From assembly GCF_014218355.1 (NCBI RefSeq), contig NZ_AP023368.1:2422001-2486000 (forward strand): a DNA stretch of 64,000 nucleotides. Reading direction: 5' to 3'. The translations under genes and the position numbers were made by a program. Every line of letters starts with the position of its first letter. Position 1 is the stretch's first letter. Below the pieces are notes generated by a model. That model was not told where the DNA came from. It did not search any database and saw nothing but the letters and a program-made list of their open reading frames with translations. This document shows positions 37,001-45,576 of this stretch, one piece after another. Source of the DNA: Anaerocolumna chitinilytica. GTDB lineage: Bacteria > Bacillota > Clostridia > Lachnospirales > Lachnospiraceae.

Positions 37001-39653
37001 GTGGTTTCATATTACCTGGCCTTTTGAAGCACTCTCAGATCCCCAAGCGGTTATCAATAAATGGGATGACAGTAAACTGCCGGATGATGAGAGATTTAAC
37101 TCTTATTGGTTTGTACAGAATATGGCGGCAAAAGGAAACCGTGCCACCGATATTTGGTCAAGTAACTGGACCGGTTACCAGGTATTTAAAAAGGGAAACC
37201 AGTACAGTGCGGTCATCTGGAATCCCACCGATTCTACTAAATTTGTACAGTTTTGCAACAGTAACGGCAATATCGGCTCAGCTTATGTACCTGCGAAAGC
37301 AACATTGACGGTAAATCCTTTTATTAATAATGGAGTACCTTCACTAACGATTCCGGCGGCAGTAGCTGATCCGGCACCCATTGCAATTCCGGGGTTAGTT
37401 GAGGCAGAAAACTATTATACGAACTTTAGTTGTATGACTGAGAGCTGTTCTGAGGGAGGTTTAAGCCTTGCTTATATTGATTCGGGAGATTCAGCGCTTT
37501 ATGATGTAAATGTACAGACGGAAGGAGACTATACATTTTCTGTCAGAGCTATTAATAACAGCAGCGCACAGGGACAGATTCAATTGAAGTCAAATCTTAG
37601 CGGCAGTGCGGTACTATCAACAGTAGACATTCCTGTCACCGGCAGCTGGACGACTTTTACGGGAACTGTTCATTTGAAGGCAGGTAAACAAAGACTGAGA
37701 CTTCTCTTTAGCAAAGGTGGTTTTAATCTGAATTGGTTCTCTATTCTTTCAGGGAATGCTACAAAGGTTCAGAATCCGGTAATTACACCGGCTACCGGAA
37801 CTTATACGGCAGCACAAACCATAACAATATCGGAACCGACAGAAGGTGCGGCTATCTATTATACGACCAACGGAACAGTTCCCTCAAAGACAAATGGGAC
37901 ATTATATACGGGAACTTTCACCGTATCAGCTACCACAACGGTAAAAGCCATTGCCTATAAAACAGGAATGACGGATTCGGATGTAACAACCTCCGTAATT
38001 ACCATAGCTGCAGTGTCCCAATCTCTTAAGATAGAAGCAGAAAATTATACCGCCATGAGCGGCGTTGCAGCAGAACCCTGTGCAGACAATGGCGGAGGAC
38101 AGAATATAGGATATATTGATACCGATGACTGGATGGATTATGCAGTAAATATCCCTGCTGCAGGCACCTATACCGTAGATTACAGGGTAATGGGCTGGAA
38201 CACGGCGGCACAGATTCAGTTGAAACAAGGAAGTACAACTCTAGCCGCAACGGGAGTGAACACGAACAATACCTGGAATACCGTAACTTCAGCAACTTTT
38301 ACATTACAAGCTGGAGTTCAGACAATAAGAGTGTATGCAGGAGGCGGTGGGTTCAACCTGAATTGGCTGGAATTTAAGCCTGTGTCTCAGGCACAGAAAG
38401 CAGCTACCCCGGTGATTACCCCTGCTACAGGAACTTATGCAGCAGCGCAGAGTGTAACCATTACCGACGGAACGAGCGGAGTAACCGTGCGTTTTACGAC
38501 GGATGGAACCAACCCTTCAGAAACTGTTGGGACAGTATATTCCGGAGCCTTTACTATATCCTCTACAGCAACTGTGAAGGCCATCGCATACAAATCAGGA
38601 ATGACAGCTTCCGATATCGCCACATCTGTAATTACCATATCTTCCGCACCGGTGTCACTGAAAGTTGAGGCAGAGAACTATAGCAGTATGAGTGGCGTGG
38701 CAAATGAACCCTGCAGTGATACGGGTGGCGGACAGAATGTGGGATATATTGATACCGGCGATTGGATGGATTACAGCATCACAGTTGCAACCGCTGGAAC
38801 CTATACCGTTGATTACCGAGTAAATGGCTGGAATACAGGAGCACAGATTCAGCTGATGAAGGATGGGAATGTACTTGCAACTACCGGTACCAATACGGGA
38901 GATGTGTGGTCAACTATAACTTCCGGAAACTTTTCGTTAACAGCCGGTACCTACACTATAAGAATATACAGCAGCGGCGGAGGGTTCAATCTCAATTGGA
39001 TGGAATTTAAGTTACAGGGAGCGGCTGCAAAGGTGGCAGCTCCGGTAATTACTCCGGCTTCTGGGTCCTATGGTTCGGTTCAGACGGTAACAATTACAGA
39101 TGCAACCCAAGGTGCAGCAATATACTATACTACAGACGGTTCAACTCCCTCAAAGACAAACGGAACATTATATACAGGGACTTTTACAGTCTCAGCCACA
39201 ACTACAGTGAAAGCAATTGCCAGCAAAATCGGTATGACAGATTCGGATATTACTTCGTCAGTTATTACAATCACTTCCGGAACGGTATCTGTCCTGGTAG
39301 AAGCAGAGAATTACACAGCTATGAGTGGTGTGGCATCTGAGCCCTGTACGGATGCTGGCGGCGGGCAAAATGTAGGGTATCTGGATACCGCAGACTGGAT
39401 GGATTATAGTATCAATATTACCAGCTCGGGAACCTATACTGCCGATTTTAGAGTAAAAGGATGGGATGGGGGAGCACAAATACAGTTAATAAAAGATGGC
39501 AGTGTATTGGCTACCGTTAATACCAATACCGGAGATATATGGGCGACTGTTACAAGCGGGACTTTTAGCTTAACTGCAGGTACTTATACCATTAGAACAT
39601 ATATCAGCGGCGGTGGATTTAATTTGAATTGGATGAAATTTATAAAAGCATGA
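34020..39653 (+). CDS. Secreted GH81 endo-beta-1,3-glucanase with F5/8C and CBM6 modules
   Basis: 1877 residues with a signal peptide (1-29, ending QVKAA). Two F5/8C (CBM32-like) modules (about 30-180 and 185-328), then a GH81 catalytic domain (about 340-1110): PIPSNDWWTSVIYKR, DHHFLWGYFTFAAG with the catalytic-region Asp, HSWAGGYGDNQSSNNQESSSEA and TFAWAGEYLWGLA with the conserved Glu residues, and YGIHWLPVSP. A CBM6-like module (about 1121-1245) follows, then three chitobiase-C-like/CBM6 pairs to the C-terminus. GH81 enzymes are endo-beta-1,3-glucanases. With the GH5/GH55-like protein it probably degrades laminarin, callose or fungal wall glucan outside the cell. Modules are closely related to those of the upstream protein. 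Confidence 0.93.
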   Translation: MNKRNKYIAFFCILSMLFEMIGIQQVKAAAGSYLLSLGRPAYASTANGGDVPARATDEDINTAWGASWNVDNQWIDVDLGASAKIDRVVLSWQSPNTYATQYQIQVSNDEVNWQTIYTQNNGTGGVRVPDVNGNNYCVEDLTVSGNGRYVRMYAAKCVTGYGVALRDYKIYGTGGITLPPKNTVNLALNKQVTVSSFLQPWWSKDANGNVTVPLTGAQAVDGNQSTYWLSDTTGDPNTQWMYVDLGQVYTIGEIDITWDAEFGRVYDIQVSNDAQSWTTVYRQLHGTGEAENIPLYATARYVRMQGIAMGRGSGYSIHEFKVLQYVTGDPHTTYTIGALPTPQTVTVGQGSYLTNDTTLAQPRDPKYITSNIKGPIPSNDWWTSVIYKRLSDGMAALPLMYQYYDTGLGFYYASKLFTAPNDGGMDTKCNNMDLYISTSSIVNTPVAKLDAYGDYSATIVFSDNDTPKMRNTLIKGSPYIYSTFTDPASVEVSGTTIVGLFDDNNKAILAKDGDTVTADHIGIEVTNTDTAPVTDTLIHDYGIFAPEGTVFTRVGSKIKISLGGGQNYMVVGVLPARSDLRYAYQHAYAFVTNTSVSYRYEEASANVVTTYTNTVDLKRTGFSSNSLMTLFPTQWKYTTAGLTNLSYTSARGTMKVLEGNAFTTTNKFYGITPSFGEPTESGSYSRTQMMNYLNTFKASVTKDYWVADPYWEGKKMHPLSMAILISQQLGEYEMRDEFISILRKILVNWLTYDGSEDYPYYMYYSSDWGTLIGQGGDHGMGINLSDHHFLWGYFTFAAGVVASYDKDFVNNYGGMVEQLLRDAQNPYRNDTIYPWMRNFDPYEGHSWAGGYGDNQSSNNQESSSEATFAWAGEYLWGLATGNNTYRDAGIWGFTLEVNAIEQYWFDYDQDNWASDYDPGVTGMVWGNAYTYGTYFSGNPSCIYGIHWLPVSPVLTYLGYKPAVAARINSDYRRDENDYQAKLAAQGTPNADPEGWFHITWPFEALSDPQAVINKWDDSKLPDDERFNSYWFVQNMAAKGNRATDIWSSNWTGYQVFKKGNQYSAVIWNPTDSTKFVQFCNSNGNIGSAYVPAKATLTVNPFINNGVPSLTIPAAVADPAPIAIPGLVEAENYYTNFSCMTESCSEGGLSLAYIDSGDSALYDVNVQTEGDYTFSVRAINNSSAQGQIQLKSNLSGSAVLSTVDIPVTGSWTTFTGTVHLKAGKQRLRLLFSKGGFNLNWFSILSGNATKVQNPVITPATGTYTAAQTITISEPTEGAAIYYTTNGTVPSKTNGTLYTGTFTVSATTTVKAIAYKTGMTDSDVTTSVITIAAVSQSLKIEAENYTAMSGVAAEPCADNGGGQNIGYIDTDDWMDYAVNIPAAGTYTVDYRVMGWNTAAQIQLKQGSTTLAATGVNTNNTWNTVTSATFTLQAGVQTIRVYAGGGGFNLNWLEFKPVSQAQKAATPVITPATGTYAAAQSVTITDGTSGVTVRFTTDGTNPSETVGTVYSGAFTISSTATVKAIAYKSGMTASDIATSVITISSAPVSLKVEAENYSSMSGVANEPCSDTGGGQNVGYIDTGDWMDYSITVATAGTYTVDYRVNGWNTGAQIQLMKDGNVLATTGTNTGDVWSTITSGNFSLTAGTYTIRIYSSGGGFNLNWMEFKLQGAAAKVAAPVITPASGSYGSVQTVTITDATQGAAIYYTTDGSTPSKTNGTLYTGTFTVSATTTVKAIASKIGMTDSDITSSVITITSGTVSVLVEAENYTAMSGVASEPCTDAGGGQNVGYLDTADWMDYSINITSSGTYTADFRVKGWDGGAQIQLIKDGSVLATVNTNTGDIWATVTSGTFSLTAGTYTIRTYISGGGFNLNWMKFIKA
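37760..39653. repeat. Alternating chitobiase-C-like and CBM6 module repeats in the GH81 gene
   Basis: Three repeats of about 640 bp, each one chitobiase-C-like unit plus one CBM6 unit, run to the stop codon. They are close to the copies at 31.5-33.6 kb, indicating duplication or gene conversion between the two genes. Confidence 0.8.
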
Positions 39654-39877
39654 GTTGTCGTTTTGGGATGTAATATCTAAAATAGTAAGCTATAAAAATT
39701 ACGGCAACGAGAATTAATGCATAAAGTACAATAAAGTACTAAAAGGAAAGAACATAAAAGAAAATACAATAGAAAAATACAAAAGAAAAGTAAAAAGAAA
39801 AGTAAAAGAAAAACACTAAAAGTATATACAAAAGAAAAGTTTATAAAGCCAATCTTTAAAAGTTATGTATAGTAAAA

Positions 39878-39914
39878 AGTAAGGGGCTGATTTCAATCAA
39901 GTCCCTTACTTTTG
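39878..39914. terminator. Bidirectional terminator
   Basis: AAGTAAGGG (39878-39886) pairs with CCCTTACTT (39903-39911), with T-rich sequence on the plus strand and AAAAAGT (T-rich on the minus strand) on the other side. It separates the GH81 gene from the convergent PleD-like gene. The stretch 39720-39840 before it is strikingly A-rich, with repeated AGAAAAGTAAAA. Confidence 0.8.
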
Positions 39915-39949
39915 TAGTTTTAGAGTGAGGTTGAAAATGAGGGATGATT

Positions 39950-40837
39950 TTATCCTAGCTCTACTCTATTCCTGCCATTTGTCTTAGCCTTATAAAGAGC
40001 TTCATCTGCTCTTTTAATCATTTCCTTTGAATCAATAGATTCTTCCGGTTCTTTGGAATAAATACCGATACTAATGGTTATCTGTATGGATTCATTGCCA
40101 ATATCAAAATGGTTTTCTTCCACAGCAGAACGTATTTTTTCACCTACCAGACAGGCATTAGAAACATTGGTTTCAGGGAGCACAAGTCCGAACTCTTCAC
40201 CACCATATCTGCCGGCGATATCGCTGCTCCTGACGGAATTTGTGAGGATTTCAGCAACTTGTTTGAGAATCAGGTCTCCAGCCAAATGACCATAGTTATC
40301 ATTAACTTTTTTGAAATAGTCAATATCCATCATGATAAAGGTTAGGCTGCTTTTATTGCGTTTTGCTTTCAGAAGTTCCTTTTCAAAAAGATCAATCAAA
40401 AGAGCATGATTAAATAAACCGGTTAAACCATCTCGAGAAGCCATCTCTGTTAATTTGTCCTGTTGGGCTTTGAAACGGAGAGCAGACTTTACCCGCGATA
40501 TAACCTCAATTTCATCAATTGGTTTTTTAATATAATCAAAGGCGCCTAAATCAAATGCTGTTTTCAAATCCTGAGTCTCTGTTTTTGCCGTAACAATTAT
40601 TACCGGAATATCCCTAGCCAATGGCTCCTGTTTTAATAGAGAACAGACTTCAAAGCCATCGAGTATGGGCATCATGACATCCAGTAGGATAGCAGAAGGT
40701 TTTACTTTGACAGCCAAATCCACAACTTCGGTACTGTCGACAGTAGCATAAATCTCAAAATCTTCATCTTCCAGAATATTTTGGAGCAATCTTAAATTAT
40801 TCTTATTATCATCTACAATTAAAATTCTTTCGTTCAT
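39950..40837 (-). CDS. PleD-like response regulator diguanylate cyclase (REC-GGDEF)
   Basis: 295 residues: a receiver domain (ILIVDDNKNNLRLLQ, phospho-acceptor Asp in AILLDVMMPILDGFE, Lys in DYIKKPIDE) followed by GGDEF (DGLTGLFNHALLIDLFEK, IMMDIDYFKKVNDNYGH, GGEEF near residue 212). The RSSD five residues upstream of GGEEF is an intact inhibitory I-site, so the enzyme should be activated by phosphorylation and limited by its product. It is third in a minus-strand unit after a hybrid kinase and a single-domain receiver. Confidence 0.9.
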   Translation of the reverse strand: MNERILIVDDNKNNLRLLQNILEDEDFEIYATVDSTEVVDLAVKVKPSAILLDVMMPILDGFEVCSLLKQEPLARDIPVIIVTAKTETQDLKTAFDLGAFDYIKKPIDEIEVISRVKSALRFKAQQDKLTEMASRDGLTGLFNHALLIDLFEKELLKAKRNKSSLTFIMMDIDYFKKVNDNYGHLAGDLILKQVAEILTNSVRSSDIAGRYGGEEFGLVLPETNVSNACLVGEKIRSAVEENHFDIGNESIQITISIGIYSKEPEESIDSKEMIKRADEALYKAKTNGRNRVELG

Positions 40838-40922
40838 CGTTGACTCCCATCTATGCGCTCATTCGAAGCACTTGTAGGTTTAGTATACTTATAAAATCAA
40901 GGGGGCGAGTGCTTCTAGCTTG

Positions 40923-41294
40923 TCATCCCTGTATCCAGTGGTTTATTTTATCTGTAAATATATCATCATCAATTGGTTTGGAGATATAGTCATCAAAGGT
41001 CATCCGAAAGCTTTCTTCATCCTGGGACATAGCATAAGCAGTGACTGCAATAAAAGGAGTTTCTTTCAACTGGGGATATTCCTTTAATTTATTGGTTACG
41101 GTTATTCCATTCATATCAGGAAGCGAGATATCCATTAATACCAGCTTAAAGGAAGTATCAGCAGCAAGCTGCAAAGCTGTTTTTCCGCAGTCTGCGCATA
41201 TTAATTCAATGCTCTCATCTATATCTTCCATAAGCTGCTTGATAAGCCGCATATTATTAGGGTTATCTTCAACTAGCAGAATTTTTTTTGTCAT
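40923..41294 (-). CDS. Single-domain response regulator
   Basis: 123 residues, receiver domain only: KILLVEDNPNNMRLI, phospho-acceptor Asp in LVLMDISLPDMNGI, Thr/Ala switch in FIAVTAYAMS, Lys in DYISKPID. No output domain. The start overlaps the 3' end of the hybrid kinase gene by 26 nt, which indicates translational coupling. It probably relays phosphate from the kinase to the PleD-like cyclase in a Spo0F-like manner; that relay is inferred from gene order. Confidence 0.88.
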   Translation of the reverse strand: MTKKILLVEDNPNNMRLIKQLMEDIDESIELICADCGKTALQLAADTSFKLVLMDISLPDMNGITVTNKLKEYPQLKETPFIAVTAYAMSQDEESFRMTFDDYISKPIDDDIFTDKINHWIQG

Positions 41295-43626
41295 TATTTG
41301 ATTTCTCCTTGATTTTTGCTAATAATACATCCATAACCTGTTCAATTATTACGCCTGATTTTTGTATGACCATACCGGCGTGTAATGATAGTTCTTCCTT
41401 TTCTTTATTGGTCAGGTCCTTCGAAGTTACTATAATTACAGGAGTATCACTGATACCAGGGCTATTCCTTATTTCATCCAGAACAGTAAAACCGTCCTTT
41501 TTGGGCATCATCAAATCCAGAATAAGAACATCCGGTTTTTTCTGCTTGACTTGCTTAATAGCTTCTTCTCCATCCATGGCAAAGCGGTAAGTAAGGGATT
41601 CCTCCTTTAAGAATTGCTCCATGAGGCTCAAGAAATTGGGATCGTCATCAGCAATCAGTATATCAGCATCTGCCATATTTGTTATGGTTCTTGTAATGGT
41701 GTCTATGAGTTCCTCCTGAGTAACCGGTTTTATCAGATATTCATCGGCTTTCATCCGGTAAGCCAGATTTTTTTCACTTAATACAGAAGCCATAATAACA
41801 GGAATCTTCTTTGTTTTGATATTGTTTTTCAATTCGCTTAATATTTCCCAGCCGTCTTTATAGGGAAGAATAATATCAAGTATAATGACATCCGGCATGA
41901 GCTCGATTATCTTATCAACAACATCTTCCTGACCGTTGAATCGAATTACTTCAAAATTATGCTCAGTAAGATACTGAGTATAGAGTCTCTGTACATTAAA
42001 GTCATCATCAATACAGACAACTCTTTTACCGGTTTTTATAGGCCTGATTTCCAGATGATCATCTAAAGGTTTGTAGTTTTCATTGTAATTGACAGGTAAG
42101 GTAACGGTAAAGCAGCTTCCCTCATTGAGGGTACTGGTCACAGTTATCTTTCCGCCTAACATTTCAATGAGCTTCTTTGTAATTGAGAGTCCAAGGCCGG
42201 TTCCGCCTACTTTTCTGGTATAAGAACCGTCCACCTGTCTGAACTCGTCAAAGATGTTATCAAGATTTTCTGGGGAGATTCCTATTCCCTGGTCTGTTAC
42301 CTTAATAGAATATAAATCATTTTCTTGATTTAACGATAGGCTAACAGTACCTTTGTCGGAATATTTAAAGGCATTGCTCAGTAAGTTTATCATTATCTGT
42401 TTAATTTTAATTCTGTCACTGGTAATCAGGGCATTTTCATAACCTGAAATATCCTGAATATAATCGATATTCTTACCATCTGCCAAAGTATTTGTCATGA
42501 GGTATACTTCTGTTAATACTTTTACAAGATTAAAGGGTTCAATATGAACTTCCATTTTTCCGGATTCAATCTTCGAATAATCTAAAAGACCATTTATAAG
42601 CTCCAGGAGGTGGGAAGCCTCTTCCTTTACAATACCAAGGTTCTCTTTTTGTGTTTCCGGCAAACTGTCACCACTCTTTTTTATAACACGAGTGGTAAAG
42701 CCGATGATGGAGTTTAACGGTGTTCTAAGCTCATGGGACATGTTTGCCAGAAACTGGCTCTTAAGTCGGTTGGCTTCGTTAACCTCAGCCATCTGGGCTT
42801 TTAACAATTCATTTTTTTTCTCCAATTCTTCTTCCCGAAGCAGTATAGCTCTTTGCATTTCATTAAAACGATTTATAAGAATGTCTAATTCTTTGTCTGT
42901 TTTCAGGTCAATAGTCGAATGATAATTCTTTTCCGTTATTTCCTGTGTGGCGCTAATAAGAAGTCCTACCGGCTTTGAGATTCCTCTGGCAGTAAAGAGG
43001 GATATAAATATTGCAATCAAGGAAGTTAAGAGACCACCTATTATGATTGCATAAGCCGTGGTTTTTTGGGTATCTCTCAAATTACGGTTTCGAATGTCAA
43101 GCAGTCGCTGTTCTTCTTTATTAATATCTTTTACGAGCAGCCGGATACCATCCATTTGTTTTTTTCCGATGTTTGTTTTTGCTATTACAATAATTTCATC
43201 CAAAGACATTTGTCCGGAATTAACTTTTTTTCTTCCTTCAATAATCTTCCCGGATTCCCATTGATACCAGGCTTCATATTTTGTTTGTAATTTCTCTAGT
43301 CTTACCTGCTGAGAGGTATTGTCACTTGTTAAGTTTTTAATAGTACTAAAATGCTGCTCATAATCTGTTATTGCACTTTGAAATGGTTCCAGAAAATCTT
43401 CATTACCTGTAAGGGCAAAGCCCCTGGCACTGGTTTCCATACTCAGCATGCTTTCTAAAATACCGTCGGCTTCATGCATTACCTGATAAGTATGCAAGTT
43501 TAGATTAACAGCATCCACCTGCTTGTTGTAATTGAAATAGGTATAACCAAGCAGGAATATCATACTGACTACGACTATTCCGAAGCCAAAATATAGCTTT
43601 TGGCTGAGCTTAAATTTATGAAACAA
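41269..43626 (-). CDS. CHASE3 hybrid histidine kinase with two receiver domains
   Basis: 785 residues. TM helix near 12-32, a CHASE3-like extracytoplasmic domain (METSARGFALTGNEDFL), TM helix near 185-205, HAMP, coiled coil, HisKA with the phospho-acceptor His in FLANMSHELRTPLNSIIGF (near 295), and HATPase_c (NLLSNAFKYSDKG, DQGIGISPENLDNIF, GGTGLGLSI). Two receiver domains follow (CIDDDFNVQRLY/LDIILPYKDG and IADDDPNFLSLM/LDLMMPKKDG). The start is a TTG at 43626 with GGAGGT seven bases upstream. It heads the kinase - receiver - PleD cyclase unit, so the output is probably c-di-GMP. Confidence 0.92.
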   Translation of the reverse strand: MFHKFKLSQKLYFGFGIVVVSMIFLLGYTYFNYNKQVDAVNLNLHTYQVMHEADGILESMLSMETSARGFALTGNEDFLEPFQSAITDYEQHFSTIKNLTSDNTSQQVRLEKLQTKYEAWYQWESGKIIEGRKKVNSGQMSLDEIIVIAKTNIGKKQMDGIRLLVKDINKEEQRLLDIRNRNLRDTQKTTAYAIIIGGLLTSLIAIFISLFTARGISKPVGLLISATQEITEKNYHSTIDLKTDKELDILINRFNEMQRAILLREEELEKKNELLKAQMAEVNEANRLKSQFLANMSHELRTPLNSIIGFTTRVIKKSGDSLPETQKENLGIVKEEASHLLELINGLLDYSKIESGKMEVHIEPFNLVKVLTEVYLMTNTLADGKNIDYIQDISGYENALITSDRIKIKQIMINLLSNAFKYSDKGTVSLSLNQENDLYSIKVTDQGIGISPENLDNIFDEFRQVDGSYTRKVGGTGLGLSITKKLIEMLGGKITVTSTLNEGSCFTVTLPVNYNENYKPLDDHLEIRPIKTGKRVVCIDDDFNVQRLYTQYLTEHNFEVIRFNGQEDVVDKIIELMPDVIILDIILPYKDGWEILSELKNNIKTKKIPVIMASVLSEKNLAYRMKADEYLIKPVTQEELIDTITRTITNMADADILIADDDPNFLSLMEQFLKEESLTYRFAMDGEEAIKQVKQKKPDVLILDLMMPKKDGFTVLDEIRNSPGISDTPVIIVTSKDLTNKEKEELSLHAGMVIQKSGVIIEQVMDVLLAKIKEKSNNDKKNSAS

Positions 43627-43770
43627 TGTGATACCTCCATATTATGGGAAATTAGTCCTAGTTTATCTGGCTTTGTACAATCCAACCCATTATAACAGAT
43701 GGAGAGAAAAGAAGTAAACTATTATTAATTGAGGATATTTACCAATTAAGAGGACTTATTCCCACAGACC

Positions 43771-43792
43771 CAGGGTTTTTTGCAACAGCCCC
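43771..43792. other. Possible insertion-sequence end remnant
   Basis: On the minus strand this reads GGGGCTGTTGCAAAAAACCC, similar to terminal repeats of some Firmicutes transposons from memory. No partner repeat, target duplication or transposase is visible, so it is at most a solo remnant. Confidence 0.25.
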
Positions 43793-43804
43793 TTATTTCA
43801 AAAA

Positions 43805-43862
43805 AATAAGGATACACCAATGGTAATTACATCATGATAATTACTATTAATGTATCCTTATT
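43805..43862 (-). terminator. Terminator of the polyferredoxin-type gene
   Basis: AATAAGGATACA (43805-43816) pairs with TGTATCCTTATT (43851-43862), with an inner GTAATTA/TAATTAC stem. Read on the minus strand it is followed by TTTTTTG, so it terminates the gene at 43895-44653. Confidence 0.85.
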
Positions 43863-43894
43863 CTTCTTATTTTCACAAGTATCTAGAGAGTACT

Positions 43895-44653
43895 TTATTC
43901 TATTTTTTCGGTAGATGTGGGAGTTTTAGTATTATGGAATGAGAGATTGATTGCAGACTTGGGGCAGATATCAGCACATTCACCGCACAGAATACACTCA
44001 CTGTTTCGCATGTCTCCGGCAGTAACCATGTTATTTACATCAAGGCTCATGGGACATTTTTTGTTACACTGCTTACAGTTAATACAGGAGGAAGGTTCTG
44101 GCTGCAGACGAAGTCCGGGTATATGTAAAGCATTTCTTAGTTTGTTTCCAAGTATCATAAAGGGAGCCATCCAGCAGATGGAATGACACATGCCTCTTTT
44201 TCCGATCAGGAGAGCCAGAATAGTAATAAGGAAAACAATACCGAAATATGTAATTATTCCGGGCAGGGAGGATGCGGAGATACCATGCTCTGTCATATAG
44301 AAAAAATCCACTGAATGAATTCCTCCCGCGGTATAGAAGGCTGCAATAATTCCAAGGAGCCAGGGAACCCAAATGAAATATTTGATCCGATTTATTATAT
44401 TGCCCTTAACAGGCTTATCCACGGCAGGAAATAAAGATTCCTGTAACCCTGCGGCAGGACATACCCATCCGCAAAAGGCCCTGCCAAAGAATAAGGAAAA
44501 GAGAAAAAGGGAAGCGAAGGTCAGGAAACTTCCTGAGATAATACCGGCAGCACCACCCTGGATAATTAGGTAGGGGGAGAAGTAGAATAAAGTTATCGGA
44601 AATAGGAAAAAGGATAGGGTTATCAGCAATTTTCTTGTTTTTTGTCTTTTCAT
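43895..44653 (-). CDS. Membrane polyferredoxin-type 4Fe-4S protein (NapH/CcoG-like)
   Basis: 252 residues with about five hydrophobic segments. FFGRAFCGWVCPAAGLQE near residue 60 is the conserved cysteine loop of the NapH/NosR/YccM family. Two C-terminal ferredoxin-type clusters follow: CINCKQCNKKCPMSLD and CILCGECADICPKSAI. It probably passes electrons through the membrane to an extracytoplasmic or flavin-linked acceptor. Related proteins are often encoded beside FMN-binding domain proteins; here such a protein is 26 kb away (17459). It has a single weak AAAGG ribosome site and is divergent from padR. Confidence 0.85.
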   Translation of the reverse strand: MKRQKTRKLLITLSFFLFPITLFYFSPYLIIQGGAAGIISGSFLTFASLFLFSLFFGRAFCGWVCPAAGLQESLFPAVDKPVKGNIINRIKYFIWVPWLLGIIAAFYTAGGIHSVDFFYMTEHGISASSLPGIITYFGIVFLITILALLIGKRGMCHSICWMAPFMILGNKLRNALHIPGLRLQPEPSSCINCKQCNKKCPMSLDVNNMVTAGDMRNSECILCGECADICPKSAINLSFHNTKTPTSTEKIE

Positions 44654-44740
44654 AGGAGAGACCTTTTACCACAAAAATAAGTGAAGGAAGAATTTAGTGG
44701 TATCCTTTCTTTATAATTTACTTTCATATATAGATTCTAT

Positions 44741-44770
44741 TTGACAGAGTCTATAACAACATGATATAGT
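44741..44770 (+). promoter_or_regulatory. padR promoter
   Basis: TTGACA at 44741-44746 and TATAGT at 44765-44770 with an 18-bp spacer. Transcription would start near 44777 and produce a leader of about 180 nt containing the two hairpins at 44875-44939. Confidence 0.7.
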
Positions 44771-44790
44771 TACTATAAGAAAACTATATC
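44764..44790. promoter_or_regulatory. Probable PadR operator
   Basis: GATATAGTT (44764-44772) and AACTATATC (44782-44790) form a perfect 9-bp inverted repeat that covers the -10 box and start point. A further ATATAGT follows at 44797. The position suits autorepression by the PadR protein encoded next. Confidence 0.7.
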
Positions 44791-44874
44791 AACATAATAT
44801 AGTCTTGTCAAGAGATTTCCGCAACGAAAAGTTAGAGGAAAAGAATTCGCGTGGAAATTTAGAAAAGAGGTTAG

Positions 44875-44954
44875 GGTGAAAAAAAAGAAGTTTTTTCACC
44901 TAGCGATTTACGAATATCCAATCGAAGATTGAATATTCGCGAAAGGAGTTATTA
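44875..44954 (+). promoter_or_regulatory. Two-hairpin 5' leader (copy E) before padR
   Basis: Hairpin 1 is GGTGAAAAAA-AAGAAG-TTTTTTCACC (44875-44900). Hairpin 2 is CGAATATCCAATC-GAA-GATTGAATATTCG (44911-44939, one mismatch), directly followed by CGAAAGGAG and the ATG at 44955. The primary sequence differs from copies A-C but the order and spacing are the same. Confidence 0.5.
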
Positions 44955-45536
44955 ATGGCAAAAGAAAATACATCTATGTATATCATCTTGGGATTATTAG
45001 AACATGAGGATTTAAGCGGTTATGATATTAAGAAAAAGATTGACTTTATGATAAGCCATTTTTGGGAAATTGGATATGGACAGATATATCCTACCCTTAA
45101 GACAATGGAAGAAAACGGGATGATAACAAAGAAAGTCAGTGAGACCAGCAAAGGGCCGGAGAAGAATCTTTATTCTATTACGGACAGCGGAAGAGAAGTC
45201 TTAAAAGAATGGCTTTTACTTCCGGAAGCAAAGGAATATACGAAATATGAAATCCTGGTAAAACTGTTCTTTGGAAAACTGGTATCAGAAGAAGAGAACC
45301 GAAAGCGTATTGAATTATTTCAGGAGCGCCATCTTCAGAATGCGGCTATTATGAAAATGTTTCGAACTAATCTGGAACAAGTACTAAAAGAGAGCGAAGA
45401 CCATCTATATTATTATTTAACAGTCCTTTTTGGAGAAAAGATATACAATGCATATATCGAATGGGCAAAGGAAGCAGAGGAACTGCTAGGGAAAAAGAAT
45501 GAAAATGATAACCTGCACAAAGGGGATAATGAATAG
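44955..45536 (+). CDS. PadR-family transcriptional regulator
   Basis: 193 residues. The winged helix is clear: YIILGLLEHEDLSGYDIKKKI, WEIGYGQIYPTLKTMEENGM and GPEKNLYSITDSGREVLKEWL are PadR signatures. The second half is the helical Vir_act_alpha_C-type dimerisation domain. AAAGGAG precedes the ATG. The promoter overlaps an AT-rich dyad, so autoregulation is likely. An AraC-type gene follows after 40 nt, possibly in the same transcript. The effector is unknown. Confidence 0.9.
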   Translation: MAKENTSMYIILGLLEHEDLSGYDIKKKIDFMISHFWEIGYGQIYPTLKTMEENGMITKKVSETSKGPEKNLYSITDSGREVLKEWLLLPEAKEYTKYEILVKLFFGKLVSEEENRKRIELFQERHLQNAAIMKMFRTNLEQVLKESEDHLYYYLTVLFGEKIYNAYIEWAKEAEELLGKKNENDNLHKGDNE

Positions 45537-45576
45537 GTAATAATCTTCAGAGCCGATAAGAAAGGTGGGAAACGGG

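Noticed and set aside
39720..39840. A-rich AGAAAAGTAAAA stretch as a possible origin or regulatory array
   Set aside because: It lies between two convergent genes before a terminator and has no DnaA boxes or clear unit length; probably simple low-complexity sequence.
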